Origin: Ruegeria atlantica | GTDB lineage: Bacteria; Pseudomonadota; Alphaproteobacteria; Rhodobacterales; Rhodobacteraceae | NCBI RefSeq assembly: GCF_013032505.1 | Contig: NZ_WQCG01000004.1 | Location: forward strand, 270,390 to 334,389 | Length of the DNA stretch: 64,000 bases | Direction of reading: 5' to 3' | In this document: in pieces, positions 9,655 through 18,624 of the stretch | Numbering within the stretch: the first letter of the stretch is position 1 | Layout of the letters: each line of letters begins with the position of its first letter | Notes under the pieces: generated by a model | Told to the model about the DNA's origin: nothing | Databases searched by the model: none | Seen by the model: only the letters and a program-made list of their open reading frames with translations | Position numbers and translations under genes: made by a program

Positions 9655-10653
9655 TCAGCCCATGGAGTGACGGTAGCCAGCCGAGTAGGACCCGGTGACA
9701 TAATGTTCCAATTGCCGTTCGATATCGCCCAGCAGCGATGACGCGCCAAAGCGAAACAGGTCAGGTTCCAGCCAACGATCACCCAACTCGTCTTTGATTA
9801 GCGACAGGTAGACCAAAGCGTCCTTGGCTTTGGAGATCCCACCTGCTGGTTTGTAACCAACGCGATACCCGGTCCGGTCATAGTAGTCACGGATTGCGCG
9901 GATCATCACCAGCGAAACGGGCAGGGTGGCGTTCACGCTTTCCTTGCCGGTTGAAGTTTTGATGAAGTCCGCGCCCGCCATCATGCAAACCAGCGAGGCG
10001 CGCGCGACGTTGCGCAGGCTGCCCAGCTCTCCGGTGGCCAGAATAGCTTTGACATGGGCATCGCCGCAGGCGACGCGGAAAGCCTTCATCTCATCATACA
10101 ATGCCTGCCAGTCACCCGACAGGACATGACGGCGCGAAATCACGATGTCGATCTCTTCGGCACCGGCCTTTACGCTTTCTTCGATCTCAGCCACGCGCAG
10201 ATGGAATGGCGACAAGCCAGCGGGGAATCCGGTGGACACTGCGGCAACCGGAATGCCGGTGCCATGCAGCGCATCCACTGCCGTTTCGATCATGTCGTGA
10301 TAGACGCAGACCGCCCCGGTTGTTATCGGCGGCATGTCCAGGGCCTGCAATACCGAAGGCGTAACCGGCTGCCGCGCCTTGGCACACAGACGGCGGACTC
10401 GACCAACGGTGTCGTCACCCGACAGGGTGGTCAGGTCGATCATCGTGACCGCCTTCAGCAGCCATGCGGCCTGATATTCTTTTTTGACGGACCGACGACC
10501 GGGCAGGGTCGCGGCGCGGCGTTCAATGGCCGAAGTATTGACCTGCACGGCGCGTACCCAGTCCAGATCCAATTCCATTCCAGGGTTTCTGGGCTCGGTC
10601 ACTTGCGGCAGATGCGCGGTGCGCACGGGGCTTTCTGAGCTCTGCGTTTCCAT
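9655..10653 (-). CDS. deoC: Deoxyribose-phosphate aldolase
   Basis: DeoC cleaves 2-deoxyribose 5-phosphate to glyceraldehyde 3-phosphate and acetaldehyde. The class I aldolase lysine is in DFIKTSTGK, and the second active-site lysine is in GYKPAGGI. The ATG at 10653, behind the AAAGGATG ribosome site, gives 332 residues, longer than the roughly 220-260 of many bacterial DeoC because of an N-terminal extension rich in charged residues, as in eukaryotic-type DeoC. A longer reading from 10746 has no good ribosome site. It heads the deoC-ALDH-SDR operon and runs divergently from the manganese transporter. Confidence 0.93.
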   Translation of the reverse strand: METQSSESPVRTAHLPQVTEPRNPGMELDLDWVRAVQVNTSAIERRAATLPGRRSVKKEYQAAWLLKAVTMIDLTTLSGDDTVGRVRRLCAKARQPVTPSVLQALDMPPITTGAVCVYHDMIETAVDALHGTGIPVAAVSTGFPAGLSPFHLRVAEIEESVKAGAEEIDIVISRRHVLSGDWQALYDEMKAFRVACGDAHVKAILATGELGSLRNVARASLVCMMAGADFIKTSTGKESVNATLPVSLVMIRAIRDYYDRTGYRVGYKPAGGISKAKDALVYLSLIKDELGDRWLEPDLFRFGASSLLGDIERQLEHYVTGSYSAGYRHSMG

Positions 10654-10767
10654 CTTCACATCCTTTGGGAGGTTTGCGTCAAATTCGCACGGCTTGCCGC
10701 CAATTGGAAGGCATAGTGGCCTTGTGTGCGCAATTTTTTTGACCAAATGGACAAATTTAAGGTTTTC

Positions 10768-10784
10768 TTGCGAATAATTCGCAA
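10768..10784. promoter_or_regulatory. Mur-type manganese operator, distal site
   Basis: TTGCGAATAATTCGCAA is a perfect inverted repeat around one central base. Fur-family Mur regulators of alphaproteobacteria bind palindromes of this kind (TTGC-AAT-core-ATT-GCAA) before Mn uptake genes. It lies 6 bases before the TTGACT -35 element of the transporter operon. Confidence 0.78.
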
Positions 10785-10789
10785 TAGCG

Positions 10790-10818
10790 TTGACTTAGTT
10801 GCGAATGGTTCGCATATT
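10790..10818 (+). promoter_or_regulatory. Promoter of the manganese transporter operon
   Basis: TTGACT (10790-10795) and CATATT (10813-10818), separated by 17 bases, form a housekeeping-type promoter. Its spacer and -10 region coincide with the second Mur-like palindrome, a layout that would give metal-dependent repression. Confidence 0.6.
10799..10815. promoter_or_regulatory. Mur-type manganese operator, proximal site
   Basis: TTGCGAATGGTTCGCAT repeats the first palindrome with two changes, 31 bases further on (three helical turns). It covers the space between the -35 and -10 elements, so bound repressor would block polymerase. Confidence 0.75.
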
Positions 10819-10851
10819 CATTCTCAAGAGGATACCTAAATGGGGTAAAAG

Positions 10852-11805
10852 ATGATTCGTCGTAGTTTTCTTGCGGCTTTGGCTTTTGCCGCCGCTTTGC
10901 CTGTCACGGCATGGGCCGAGGCGCCGCTAAAGGTTGTTGCCACCACGGGCATGATAGCTGATGCGGCGCGCCAGATCGGTGGTGATCAGGTTGAGGTCAA
11001 GGGTTTGATGGGACCGGGCGTCGACCCGCATGCTTACCGTCAAACTCGTAGCGATATCGTTGCTATGACCCGGGCAGATCTGATCCTGTGGCACGGTCTT
11101 TACCTTGAAGCGCAGATGGAGGACTTCTTCCATGATCTCGGACGTAAACGTCCGGTCGTGGCTGTGGCCGAAGGTGTCGACAAGTCCAAACTGCGCGCGC
11201 ATGACGATTATGCGGATAAGTATGACCCGCATGTATGGATGAGCCCAGCCGTCTGGCGCGATGTAGTGGTTGAGGTTCAGGGCGCTCTGACTGATGCACG
11301 CCCAGAGGCTGCAGCGACCTTTGCGGCCAACACCCAGGCTTTTCTGGCTGAGATCGATCAACTGGAGGCTTACGGAAAACAGGTTTTGTCCAACGTGCCT
11401 GAAAACAGCCGGGTGCTCGTGACGGCCCACGATGCGTTCGGCTATTTCGGCGAGGAATACGGCTATGTAGTGCTCGGCATTCAGGGCATTTCGACACAAT
11501 CCGAAGCGGGTTTGAACCGGATTGGCGAGTTGGTCGACACTTTGGTGGACAAGCAACTGACGGCGGTGTTCGTTGAAAGCTCGGTTTCCGACCGGTCGAT
11601 GCGCGCCTTGATCGAGGGTGCTGCGTCCAAAGGTCATGAAGTCGGCATCGGCGGAGAGCTGTATTCCGACGCCATGGGAGAACCGGGCACCTACGAGGGA
11701 ACCTATATCGGTATGCTGGACCACAACATCTCTGTGATCGCTGGTGCCTTGGGTGCTGATGTGCCCGAGCGTGGCATGAACGGCAAATTGTCGGCGGGGT
11801 TTTGA
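10852..11805 (+). CDS. Manganese/zinc-type ABC transporter substrate-binding protein
   Basis: A 317-residue periplasmic cluster A-I metal-binding protein with a Sec signal peptide ending near AWAEA. Metal ligands are visible in GVDPHAY and DPHVWMSP; the remaining ligands (Glu and Asp) are expected in the FVESSVSD and IGGELYSDAMG regions. The family takes up Mn, Zn or Fe. The two Mur-like boxes in front, rather than Zur-type sites, favour manganese (SitA/MntA type). It is the first gene of a four-gene operon with ATPase and two permeases directly following. Confidence 0.88.
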   Translation: MIRRSFLAALAFAAALPVTAWAEAPLKVVATTGMIADAARQIGGDQVEVKGLMGPGVDPHAYRQTRSDIVAMTRADLILWHGLYLEAQMEDFFHDLGRKRPVVAVAEGVDKSKLRAHDDYADKYDPHVWMSPAVWRDVVVEVQGALTDARPEAAATFAANTQAFLAEIDQLEAYGKQVLSNVPENSRVLVTAHDAFGYFGEEYGYVVLGIQGISTQSEAGLNRIGELVDTLVDKQLTAVFVESSVSDRSMRALIEGAASKGHEVGIGGELYSDAMGEPGTYEGTYIGMLDHNISVIAGALGADVPERGMNGKLSAGF

Positions 11806-12612
11806 ATGATGCTGTCGCTGGCTTCTCGACAAGGTGTTTCGGTTGCCGACACAGGCATTGACCACAGCCCGCTGGCCATTCGCGGTCTGACCGTATCATA
11901 CGGTCAGAAACCTGCGGTGTTTTCAGTGGATATGACTGTTGAGCCGGGCGCGATGACGGCGATCATCGGCCCAAATGGTGCCGGTAAATCAACGCTTTTG
12001 AAGGCAGCGCTTGGCATCGTCTCACCCTTGTCCGGGAAGGTGTCCGTCTTTGGTGAACCGTTGGAGAAACAGCGCGCCAGAATTGCTTATGTGCCGCAAC
12101 GTGCAAGCGTGGATTGGGATTTCCCGACGCGCGTGATTGATGTTGTGCTGATGGGTTTGTCGCGCGATTTGGGATTGCTGGGCCGTGTGCGTGCCCGGCA
12201 CATGTCTCGCGCCATGGATTGCCTTAACCGCGTTGGAATGCGTGATTTCGCAGATCGGCAGATCGGTCAGCTTTCAGGTGGGCAGCAGCAGCGGGTCTTC
12301 CTGGCCCGTGCTTTGGCCCAGGCCGCCGATCTGTACTTGCTGGATGAACCTTTTGCAGGCGTCGATGCGGCCACGGAAAAGGCAATCATTGCGGTACTGA
12401 AGTCGTTGAGGGAGGCCGGTAAAACCGTGGTGGTCGTACATCACGATCTTGCCACTGTGACTGATTACTTCGACCATGTCTTCCTGATCAACACACGCAA
12501 AGTGGCCGAAGGAACTGTGGCCGAGGCCTTTACTGCCGAAACGCTGCAATCTGCCTACGGCGGCCGCTTGGCCACCGCCCAGATCGATCAGATCTCGCGC
12601 GCTTTGGGGTAA
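11806..12612 (+). CDS. Manganese-type ABC transporter ATP-binding protein
   Basis: A 268-residue ABC ATPase with Walker A GPNGAGKST, signature LSGGQQQR and Walker B LYLLDEPF, followed by a switch His in VVHHDL. It begins at the base after the stop of the binding protein gene. It energises metal import with the two permeases downstream. The first 20 residues before LAIRGLTVSYG are a short extension; a later start is possible but no better ribosome site was seen. Confidence 0.92.
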   Translation: MMLSLASRQGVSVADTGIDHSPLAIRGLTVSYGQKPAVFSVDMTVEPGAMTAIIGPNGAGKSTLLKAALGIVSPLSGKVSVFGEPLEKQRARIAYVPQRASVDWDFPTRVIDVVLMGLSRDLGLLGRVRARHMSRAMDCLNRVGMRDFADRQIGQLSGGQQQRVFLARALAQAADLYLLDEPFAGVDAATEKAIIAVLKSLREAGKTVVVVHHDLATVTDYFDHVFLINTRKVAEGTVAEAFTAETLQSAYGGRLATAQIDQISRALG

Positions 12613-12614
12613 TC

Positions 12615-13820
12615 ATGCTTTGGGATGCTCTGACCCTGCAGTTGGGCTATAACGCTACGCTGGTCGCCATTGGTGCGACCTTGCTGGGTATATCCGCCGG
12701 TGTGACCGGCACCTTTTTGTTCCTGCGAAAACGCGCGCTGGTCAGTGATGCAATCAGCCACGCAACACTGCCTGGGGTCTGCCTCGGGTTCATGGTTTTG
12801 GTCGCCCTTGGGGGCGATGGGCGTAACCTTATCGGCCTATTGGCCGGATCGGCCGTGTCGGCCTGGGTTGGTCTGCTCTGTATGAACTGGCTGACACGCC
12901 ACACGCGTCTGGCCGAGGATGCTGCGATTGGAGCTGTACTGTCGGTGTTCTTCGGCTTTGGAATCGTGCTGTTGACTGTGATCCAGACCATGGGAGTCGG
13001 TCGTCAGGCGGGTCTCGAGGGGTTCCTGCTGGGCTCAACGGCGGGGATGCTTTGGGCAGACGCGCTGGTCATTGCAATCGGTGGAGCAGCAACGCTGTTG
13101 CTTGTCATAATTATACGCCGACCGATGACCATGGTGGCCTTCGACCCTGAATATGCGGCTGCCCGGGGGTTGCCGGTACACCGGATTGATCTGGCGATGA
13201 TGGGTCTGGTCATGGCGGTTACCGTGGTGGGACTCAAGATCGTTGGCTTGATCCTGATCGTGGCACTGCTGATCATCCCGCCCGTTACGGCGCGGTTCTG
13301 GACGGAACGATCAGACCGTGTGGTATTGCTGGCTGGCCTGGCCGGAGGGCTGGCCGGTTTTCTGGGGGCGGCGCTGTCGGCCTCGGCCCCCAACCTGCCA
13401 ACCGGTCCCATCATTGTTTTGGTCAGCTTTGGGTTTTTCGCACTGTCCCTGCTCTTTGCGCCCGTCCGGGGTGTTCTGGCCGCCGTTCTGCGACATCTGC
13501 GGTTTCAGCGCCGGGTTCACATCCGGCAGGGCCTGTTGGCGCTTGCGCAAGGGCAGAAGATTTACGAGCCGCTGACCTTGCGCCTGCTGCGACGTGCCGA
13601 TTTGGCGCGGGCAGATGGCGTGGCAACCGAAACAGGCAAGGCGCGCGCGGTCAAAGCGCTGCGCGACGAGAAACGCTGGGAAATCGTCCGGGCCGATCAA
13701 GCGCATGAGGCAATAGCAGCGCTCTATGACGGGCTTCGGGATATCGAAACCGTCCTGACACGCGACCAGATCGCAGAAATCGACCGCCAGATCGGCGGCC
13801 CGCAGGAGGTTCCGGCATGA
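12615..13820 (+). CDS. Manganese-type ABC transporter permease with C-terminal extension
   Basis: A 401-residue ABC-3 family permease. Residues 1-290 are the usual eight or so membrane helices, including the family-typical segment RALVSDAISHATLPG. Residues about 295-401 are soluble and helical, resembling the winged-helix-like tail found on some SitC/MntC permeases (LRLLRRADLARADGVATE...). The role of the tail is unknown to me; metal sensing is a guess. The stop overlaps the next permease start (ATGA). Confidence 0.88.
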   Translation: MLWDALTLQLGYNATLVAIGATLLGISAGVTGTFLFLRKRALVSDAISHATLPGVCLGFMVLVALGGDGRNLIGLLAGSAVSAWVGLLCMNWLTRHTRLAEDAAIGAVLSVFFGFGIVLLTVIQTMGVGRQAGLEGFLLGSTAGMLWADALVIAIGGAATLLLVIIIRRPMTMVAFDPEYAAARGLPVHRIDLAMMGLVMAVTVVGLKIVGLILIVALLIIPPVTARFWTERSDRVVLLAGLAGGLAGFLGAALSASAPNLPTGPIIVLVSFGFFALSLLFAPVRGVLAAVLRHLRFQRRVHIRQGLLALAQGQKIYEPLTLRLLRRADLARADGVATETGKARAVKALRDEKRWEIVRADQAHEAIAALYDGLRDIETVLTRDQIAEIDRQIGGPQEVPA

Positions 13821-14746
13821 GCGGTGAAGAATTTGTTCCTCTTTCGCTGACGCCCCTGCTTATCGGAACGTTTGCGGCCATCGCCTGTGCGCTGCCCGGC
13901 AACTTTCTGGTGTTGCGCAAACAGGCTCTGATCGGGGATGCGATAAGTCATGTTGTGCTGCCCGGCATAGTTGTGGCCTTTTTGCTTACCGGAGCGATTT
14001 CAACTTGGCCCATGATGCTGGGCGCTGCCGGCGCGGCCGTCATCGCCGTGGTTCTGATCGAAGCCGTGCGACGGTTGGGGCAGATCGAGGCGGGTGCTGC
14101 GATGGGTGTGGTTTTCACGACGATGTTCGCGGCCGGGGTGCTGTTGCTGGAGCAGACCGATACTTCGACCGTGCATCTGGACGTTGAACATGCGCTTTAC
14201 GGCAATCTGGAAAGCCTGATCTGGTTGGATGCGACGGGTTGGTCTTCTGTACTTGACCCCATAGCGTTGGCGGGCCTGCCGCCGGAATTGCCCCGGATAG
14301 CGCTGACCTTGCTGGGGGTTTCCCTTTTCGTCTGGCTGTTCTGGAGGCCGTTGAAGATTTCCACCTTTGACGAAGGGTTTGCGCGCACCATTGGTATCCG
14401 AACCGGAATGCTCGGAATGGCTCTGGTAATCACGGCTGCAATAGCTGCTGTAGCCGCGTTCGACGCCGTGGGTTCGATCATTGTGATTGCCATGTTCATT
14501 TGCCCACCCGCAGCAGCGCGCATGATGACCAATCGGCTGGAATCCCAAATCGCATGGAGCATCCTCTTTGCCGTTCTGTCGGCCGTTTCAGGGTATGTTC
14601 TGGCCGGGTATGGCCCGCTTTGGCTGGGCGCGGCGGATGCGGTCAGTGCTGCTGGCATGATCGCGACGATGTCCGGTCTGATCCTGGCGTTTGCGGCTTG
14701 TTGGGGTCCCTGCAGGACCCGCGCAGGTGCACCCGGAATCGCTTGA
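13817..14746 (+). CDS. Manganese-type ABC transporter permease, second subunit
   Basis: A 309-residue ABC-3 permease with the same QALIGDAISHVVLPG signature as its partner and no C-terminal tail. It overlaps the preceding permease by 4 bases (ATGA), consistent with a heterodimeric membrane channel. It is the last gene of the manganese operon; only a weak GC-rich dyad follows. Confidence 0.92.
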   Translation: MSGEEFVPLSLTPLLIGTFAAIACALPGNFLVLRKQALIGDAISHVVLPGIVVAFLLTGAISTWPMMLGAAGAAVIAVVLIEAVRRLGQIEAGAAMGVVFTTMFAAGVLLLEQTDTSTVHLDVEHALYGNLESLIWLDATGWSSVLDPIALAGLPPELPRIALTLLGVSLFVWLFWRPLKISTFDEGFARTIGIRTGMLGMALVITAAIAAVAAFDAVGSIIVIAMFICPPAAARMMTNRLESQIAWSILFAVLSAVSGYVLAGYGPLWLGAADAVSAAGMIATMSGLILAFAACWGPCRTRAGAPGIA

Positions 14747-14893
14747 CCCGGCATTTTCCCGCCACCGGGCTCTGCACTGCATCGGCCAAACTTCGCCGCC
14801 TGAATTGAGGCCTATAGAGTCTTCACGCTGCAAAACCGGATTCGTGGTACCAGTTTGCCCATTGATTACTGGATGACCACCACTCACCCGGAT

Positions 14894-14957
14894 CGTTCGA
14901 GCAATCGCGCCCAGACTGGCCGCCAGTCTAGGCTGGCAAGTCGCGATTGTTCGAACG
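14894..14957. repeat. Nested inverted repeat between the manganese operon and mutL
   Basis: Two 16-base arms (14894-14909, CGTTCGAGCAATCGCG; 14942-14957, CGCGATTGTTCGAACG) are reverse complements except for one position that can form a G-U pair. They enclose a second perfect hairpin, AGACTGG/CCAGTCT with a 3-base loop at 14913-14929. There is no T tract. It could be a structured RNA leader, a processing site or a small palindromic repeat element. The 284-base gap 14747-15030 holds no other clear feature. Confidence 0.75.
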
Positions 14958-15030
14958 CCCCCCTCCCTTCAAATGTATTGCAGTGCAAAGCGGTGGCAGA
15001 ATCGTGCGCGATTGTGCTAGGTCTGGTGGT

Positions 15031-16875
15031 ATGGCGCAGGCACACCCCAATATCAGCGAAAATCGCCCGGTAATCCGGCAACTTGACGATGCGGCGATCA
15101 ACCGTATTGCGGCGGGTGAGGTTGTTGAACGCCCGGCATCTGCGGTTAAGGAATTGGTGGAAAACGCCATCGACGCAGGCGCAACCCGCATCGCGATCGA
15201 CATCGCTGATGGGGGCAAGACGCTGATTCGCGTCACCGATGACGGCTGCGGAATTGCTGCCGATGATTTGCCATTGGCCTTATCCCGCCACGCGACGTCA
15301 AAAATTGACGGGTCGGATCTGTTGAACATCCACACCTTCGGCTTTCGGGGAGAGGCATTGCCATCGCTGGGCGCTGTTGGGCGGTTGACTATCACAAGCC
15401 GGGTGCCGGGGGGCGAGGCGGCCTCGGTCCATGTCGCAGGGGGGCGAATTGACGGGGTGAAACCGGCCGCCTTGCGTGCTGGTACTGTGGTTGAACTGCG
15501 CGATCTGTTCTTCGCCACACCTGCCCGATTAAAGTTCATGCGCACCGACCGGGCCGAGGCGCAGGCGATCAGCGACACCGTCAAGCGGCTGGCTATGGCC
15601 GAGCCAGCGGTGACCTTCACTTTGCGCGACGTTTCTGGCGGAGGCGAGGGGCGCGTGACCTTTCGGGCCGACCGCGAAAATGGGGATCTGTTCGACGCGC
15701 TTCACTCCCGGCTGGCCCGCGTGATCGGGCGTGAGTTTGCTGAAAACGCCCTGCAGATCGACGCCGCGCGCGAAGGCATCCGGTTGTACGGTTATGCCGC
15801 CCTGCCGACCTATTCGCGCGGTGCGGCGGTGGCGCAGTATCTGTTCGTCAACGGGCGGCCCGTAAGGGATAAAATGCTGACAGGCGCGCTGCGGGCGGCC
15901 TATTTCGATTTCCTCAGCCGGGATCGCCATCCCGCTGCAGCCCTGTTCATTGATTGCGATCCGACGCTGGTGGACGTGAATGTGCACCCGGCAAAGTCCG
16001 AGGTCCGGTTCCGCGATCCGGGCGTGGCGCGCGGGTTGATCGTCTCGGCTCTGCGGCACGCGCTGGCCGAGGCCGGGCATAGAGCGTCCTCCACAGTGGC
16101 GAATGAGACTTTGGGGGCTATGCGTCCGGAACCAGCACAGCCTGCACCGGCGCGAGTCTATCAGATGGACCGTCCCTCACCGGCCGTACGGAAAGTAGCG
16201 TATCAGGCGCAGGCGCCGGGATTTGCTGAACTGTCTCAGGACTACAGCGGCAGCATTGTCGAACCGGCTTCAGTCCCAGAACCACCGGTCGAAGACCTGC
16301 CTTTGGGCGCGGCACGTGGGCAGGTACACGAGAACTACATCATCGCCCAAACCGCAGACGGCATGGTGATCGTTGATCAACATGCGGCCCATGAGCGGCT
16401 GGTTTATGAAAAGCTCAAAAAACAGATGGCAGAGAATGGCGTCGCAGCGCAGGCACTGCTGATCCCGGAAATTGTTGAATTGTCCGATAGCGATTGCGCG
16501 CGATTGATGGCTGTGGCTGATGATCTCTCGCGCCTTGGTCTGACGCTGGAGCCATTTGGCGGCGGCGCGGTCGCCGTGCGTGAAACGCCTGCCATCCTGG
16601 GCGAGGTCGATGCGCGGGCGATGATTCTGGACATATTGGATGAACTGGCCGATCAGGGCGAAAGCCAAACAGTGCAGGCGCGGATCGAGGCGATCCTTAG
16701 CCGGGTGGCTTGTCACGGCTCAGTCCGGTCGGGTCGTCGTATGCGGGCCGAGGAAATGAACGCCCTGCTGCGCGAGATGGAGGCTACGCCCCATTCCGGT
16801 CAATGCAACCACGGACGGCCAACTTATGTGGAGCTCAAGCTGAGCGATATCGAGCGATTGTTTGGCCGCAGTTGA
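15031..16875 (+). CDS. mutL: DNA mismatch repair protein MutL
   Basis: MutL couples mismatch recognition by MutS to strand cleavage. The GHKL ATPase domain has [17 protein letters not shown] and FGFRGEAL. The C-terminal domain keeps the endonuclease metal motif [12 protein letters not shown] (form DQHA-x2-E-x4-E), ACHGSVRSG and QCNHGRPT, so this MutL should nick DNA itself, as expected in alphaproteobacteria without MutH. The start at 15031 gives 614 residues and the usual N-terminus [21 protein letters not shown]; the upstream start at 14947 lies inside the inverted repeat and is rejected. Confidence 0.97.
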   Translation: MAQAHPNISENRPVIRQLDDAAINRIAAGEVVERPASAVKELVENAIDAGATRIAIDIADGGKTLIRVTDDGCGIAADDLPLALSRHATSKIDGSDLLNIHTFGFRGEALPSLGAVGRLTITSRVPGGEAASVHVAGGRIDGVKPAALRAGTVVELRDLFFATPARLKFMRTDRAEAQAISDTVKRLAMAEPAVTFTLRDVSGGGEGRVTFRADRENGDLFDALHSRLARVIGREFAENALQIDAAREGIRLYGYAALPTYSRGAAVAQYLFVNGRPVRDKMLTGALRAAYFDFLSRDRHPAAALFIDCDPTLVDVNVHPAKSEVRFRDPGVARGLIVSALRHALAEAGHRASSTVANETLGAMRPEPAQPAPARVYQMDRPSPAVRKVAYQAQAPGFAELSQDYSGSIVEPASVPEPPVEDLPLGAARGQVHENYIIAQTADGMVIVDQHAAHERLVYEKLKKQMAENGVAAQALLIPEIVELSDSDCARLMAVADDLSRLGLTLEPFGGGAVAVRETPAILGEVDARAMILDILDELADQGESQTVQARIEAILSRVACHGSVRSGRRMRAEEMNALLREMEATPHSGQCNHGRPTYVELKLSDIERLFGRS

Positions 16876-16927
16876 TCCCAAGGCCCGGCGGGGCTATGAA
16901 GAATAAAACAAGAACACTCGAGTTGAA

Positions 16928-18157
16928 ATGATTGAGATTGCAGGCACCCAATATGCGTTGAATGACCCGGTTTTGCTGATCGGCGGTGGCGTCGTTCTGC
17001 TGATCCTGCTGCTGCTGTTTTTGTCATTGCGCGCGTCCAATCGGTCGGCTCGGATGGCGGAGCCGCTGGTCCGGCAGATGGCGCATCTGGGGCAGCATGT
17101 TCAGCAACTGGGGCAGGGCCAGGAACAATTGCGCGGTGGCCTCCAGCATGTCTCGGACACGCAGGCCAATACGCAGGTGCAGGTCATCCAGACAGTGGAA
17201 TCCCGACTGTCCTCGGTCCAGCAGCAGATGAATGACCGACTGGCGGACAACGCCATGAAATCGGCGCGCGCCCTGGCCGAGATGCAGGAGCGGATGAAGG
17301 AATCGCTGCACGGGTCCTCGAAACAAACAGCGACTTCGCTGACACAGTTGCAGGAACGTTTGGCCGCCATCGACAAAGCGCAGGACAATATTACCAAACT
17401 GTCGGGTGATGTATTGTCTCTGCAGGATATCCTGTCGAACAAACAGACCCGTGGTGCGTTTGGAGAGATTCAGTTGAACGATATCGTGTCCAAGGCGCTG
17501 CCTTCGGACAGCTTTCGGCTGCAGGCGACGCTGTCGAATGGGCGCCGGGCGGATTGTCTGATCAACCTGCCGAACCCTCCGGGGCCAATTGTCATCGACA
17601 GCAAGTTCCCGTTGGAAGCTTATGAGGCGTTGATTGGTTCGACCAATGACATGGAGCTGAAAGCAGCGGTGCAGATGTTCCGCAGTACGGTGCGCAAGCA
17701 CATCACCGATATTGCCGAGAAATACATTCTGGACGGTGAAACAGCCGATGGCGCGTTGATGTTCCTGCCGTCCGAAGCGGTCTATGCCGAACTGCACGCC
17801 AAGTTTCCTGAACTGGTACAGGAGAGTTTCAGCAAACGTGTATGGATCGTTTCGCCCACCACCTGCATGGCGACGCTGAACACGATGCGGGCGATCCTGA
17901 AAGATGCACGGATGCGCGAACAGGCGGGTGCTATCCGCAAAGAGCTTGGCTTGCTGCACAAGGATGTCGAGCGCTTGGGGGATCGTGTCTCGAACCTTGA
18001 CCGCCATTTCGGGCAGGCGGCCAAGGATATCTCGGAAATTAAGATCAGCGCCGAAAAAGCTGGCCGCCGGGCGCAGCGGTTGGATAACTTTGATTTCGAG
18101 GAGTTGGCACCGGACGATCAGACCAACGTTGTGCCTCTGGGGCATTCTGAAGGCTAG
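16928..18157 (+). CDS. rmuC: DNA recombination protein RmuC
   Basis: A 409-residue RmuC family protein. It has one N-terminal membrane anchor (residues about 17-38), a long coiled coil (about 45-165), then the nuclease-like core with LPNPPGPIVIDSKFPLEAYE and EAVYAELHAKFPE. RmuC limits inversions at short inverted repeats in E. coli. It follows mutL by 52 bases on the same strand, so two DNA-maintenance genes sit together. It converges with the next gene, 3 bases apart. Confidence 0.95.
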   Translation: MIEIAGTQYALNDPVLLIGGGVVLLILLLLFLSLRASNRSARMAEPLVRQMAHLGQHVQQLGQGQEQLRGGLQHVSDTQANTQVQVIQTVESRLSSVQQQMNDRLADNAMKSARALAEMQERMKESLHGSSKQTATSLTQLQERLAAIDKAQDNITKLSGDVLSLQDILSNKQTRGAFGEIQLNDIVSKALPSDSFRLQATLSNGRRADCLINLPNPPGPIVIDSKFPLEAYEALIGSTNDMELKAAVQMFRSTVRKHITDIAEKYILDGETADGALMFLPSEAVYAELHAKFPELVQESFSKRVWIVSPTTCMATLNTMRAILKDARMREQAGAIRKELGLLHKDVERLGDRVSNLDRHFGQAAKDISEIKISAEKAGRRAQRLDNFDFEELAPDDQTNVVPLGHSEG

Positions 18158-18160
18158 GCA

Positions 18161-18565
18161 TTACTGGATTGACAGATCCAGATTGTAGCCGACCGTCTTG
18201 TCCGTATCGCGGTCATTGCCCATCAGGTAGACCCGGATCGTGTAGTCTCCATCCTCAGGCAGTTCGATGCGCGCGGTGTTCCCGTCGATCGAGCCGTTGT
18301 AGATCGCGAAGCCATCACTGTCTGGCGGCAGGATGTTGAAGTAGATCACGCCATAGCCATTTGTGTCGCTTACCTTGAGGTCGGCGAACATCTCTTGCCC
18401 GGCTTTTGCACCCAACTTGTAGTCGAAGTACTCGTTTCCTGTGACGGTACCATTGACCATTGTACCGAAGTTGCCCGGCTCAAATTTTACATCAGCGACC
18501 AGTTGGGCTGATGCGACCGATGCAAAGCCAAGTAGGCCAAGAGCTAAGATTGTAGTTCTGATCAT
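18161..18565 (-). CDS. Small secreted beta-sandwich protein, resembles g-type lysozyme inhibitor PliG
   Basis: A 134-residue protein with a signal peptide (residues 1-20, cleaving after ASA). The mature part has alternating beta-strand pattern with AKAGQEMFADL, a poorly conserved middle, and GDYTIRVYLMGNDRD near the end. From memory this order resembles PliG/YcgK-type periplasmic lysozyme inhibitors and PPC-like domains; this is a pattern match without alignment. If correct it would protect peptidoglycan from goose-type lysozyme of animal or protist hosts. No conserved neighbour links it to a pathway. Confidence 0.55.
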   Translation of the reverse strand: MIRTTILALGLLGFASVASAQLVADVKFEPGNFGTMVNGTVTGNEYFDYKLGAKAGQEMFADLKVSDTNGYGVIYFNILPPDSDGFAIYNGSIDGNTARIELPEDGDYTIRVYLMGNDRDTDKTVGYNLDLSIQ

Positions 18566-18624
18566 TTAAGATGCCTCCATAAAACGGCGTGCCGGAAAAG
18601 AGTATCACATGAACGCTTATAGGG

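Noticed and set aside
10654..10746. N-terminal extension of deoC to 10746
   Set aside because: No ribosome site there, whereas AAAGGATG precedes the ATG at 10653.
17024..18145. A 373-codon minus-strand frame opposite rmuC
   Set aside because: rmuC on the + strand is a clear family match; the antisense frame is a by-product of codon bias.
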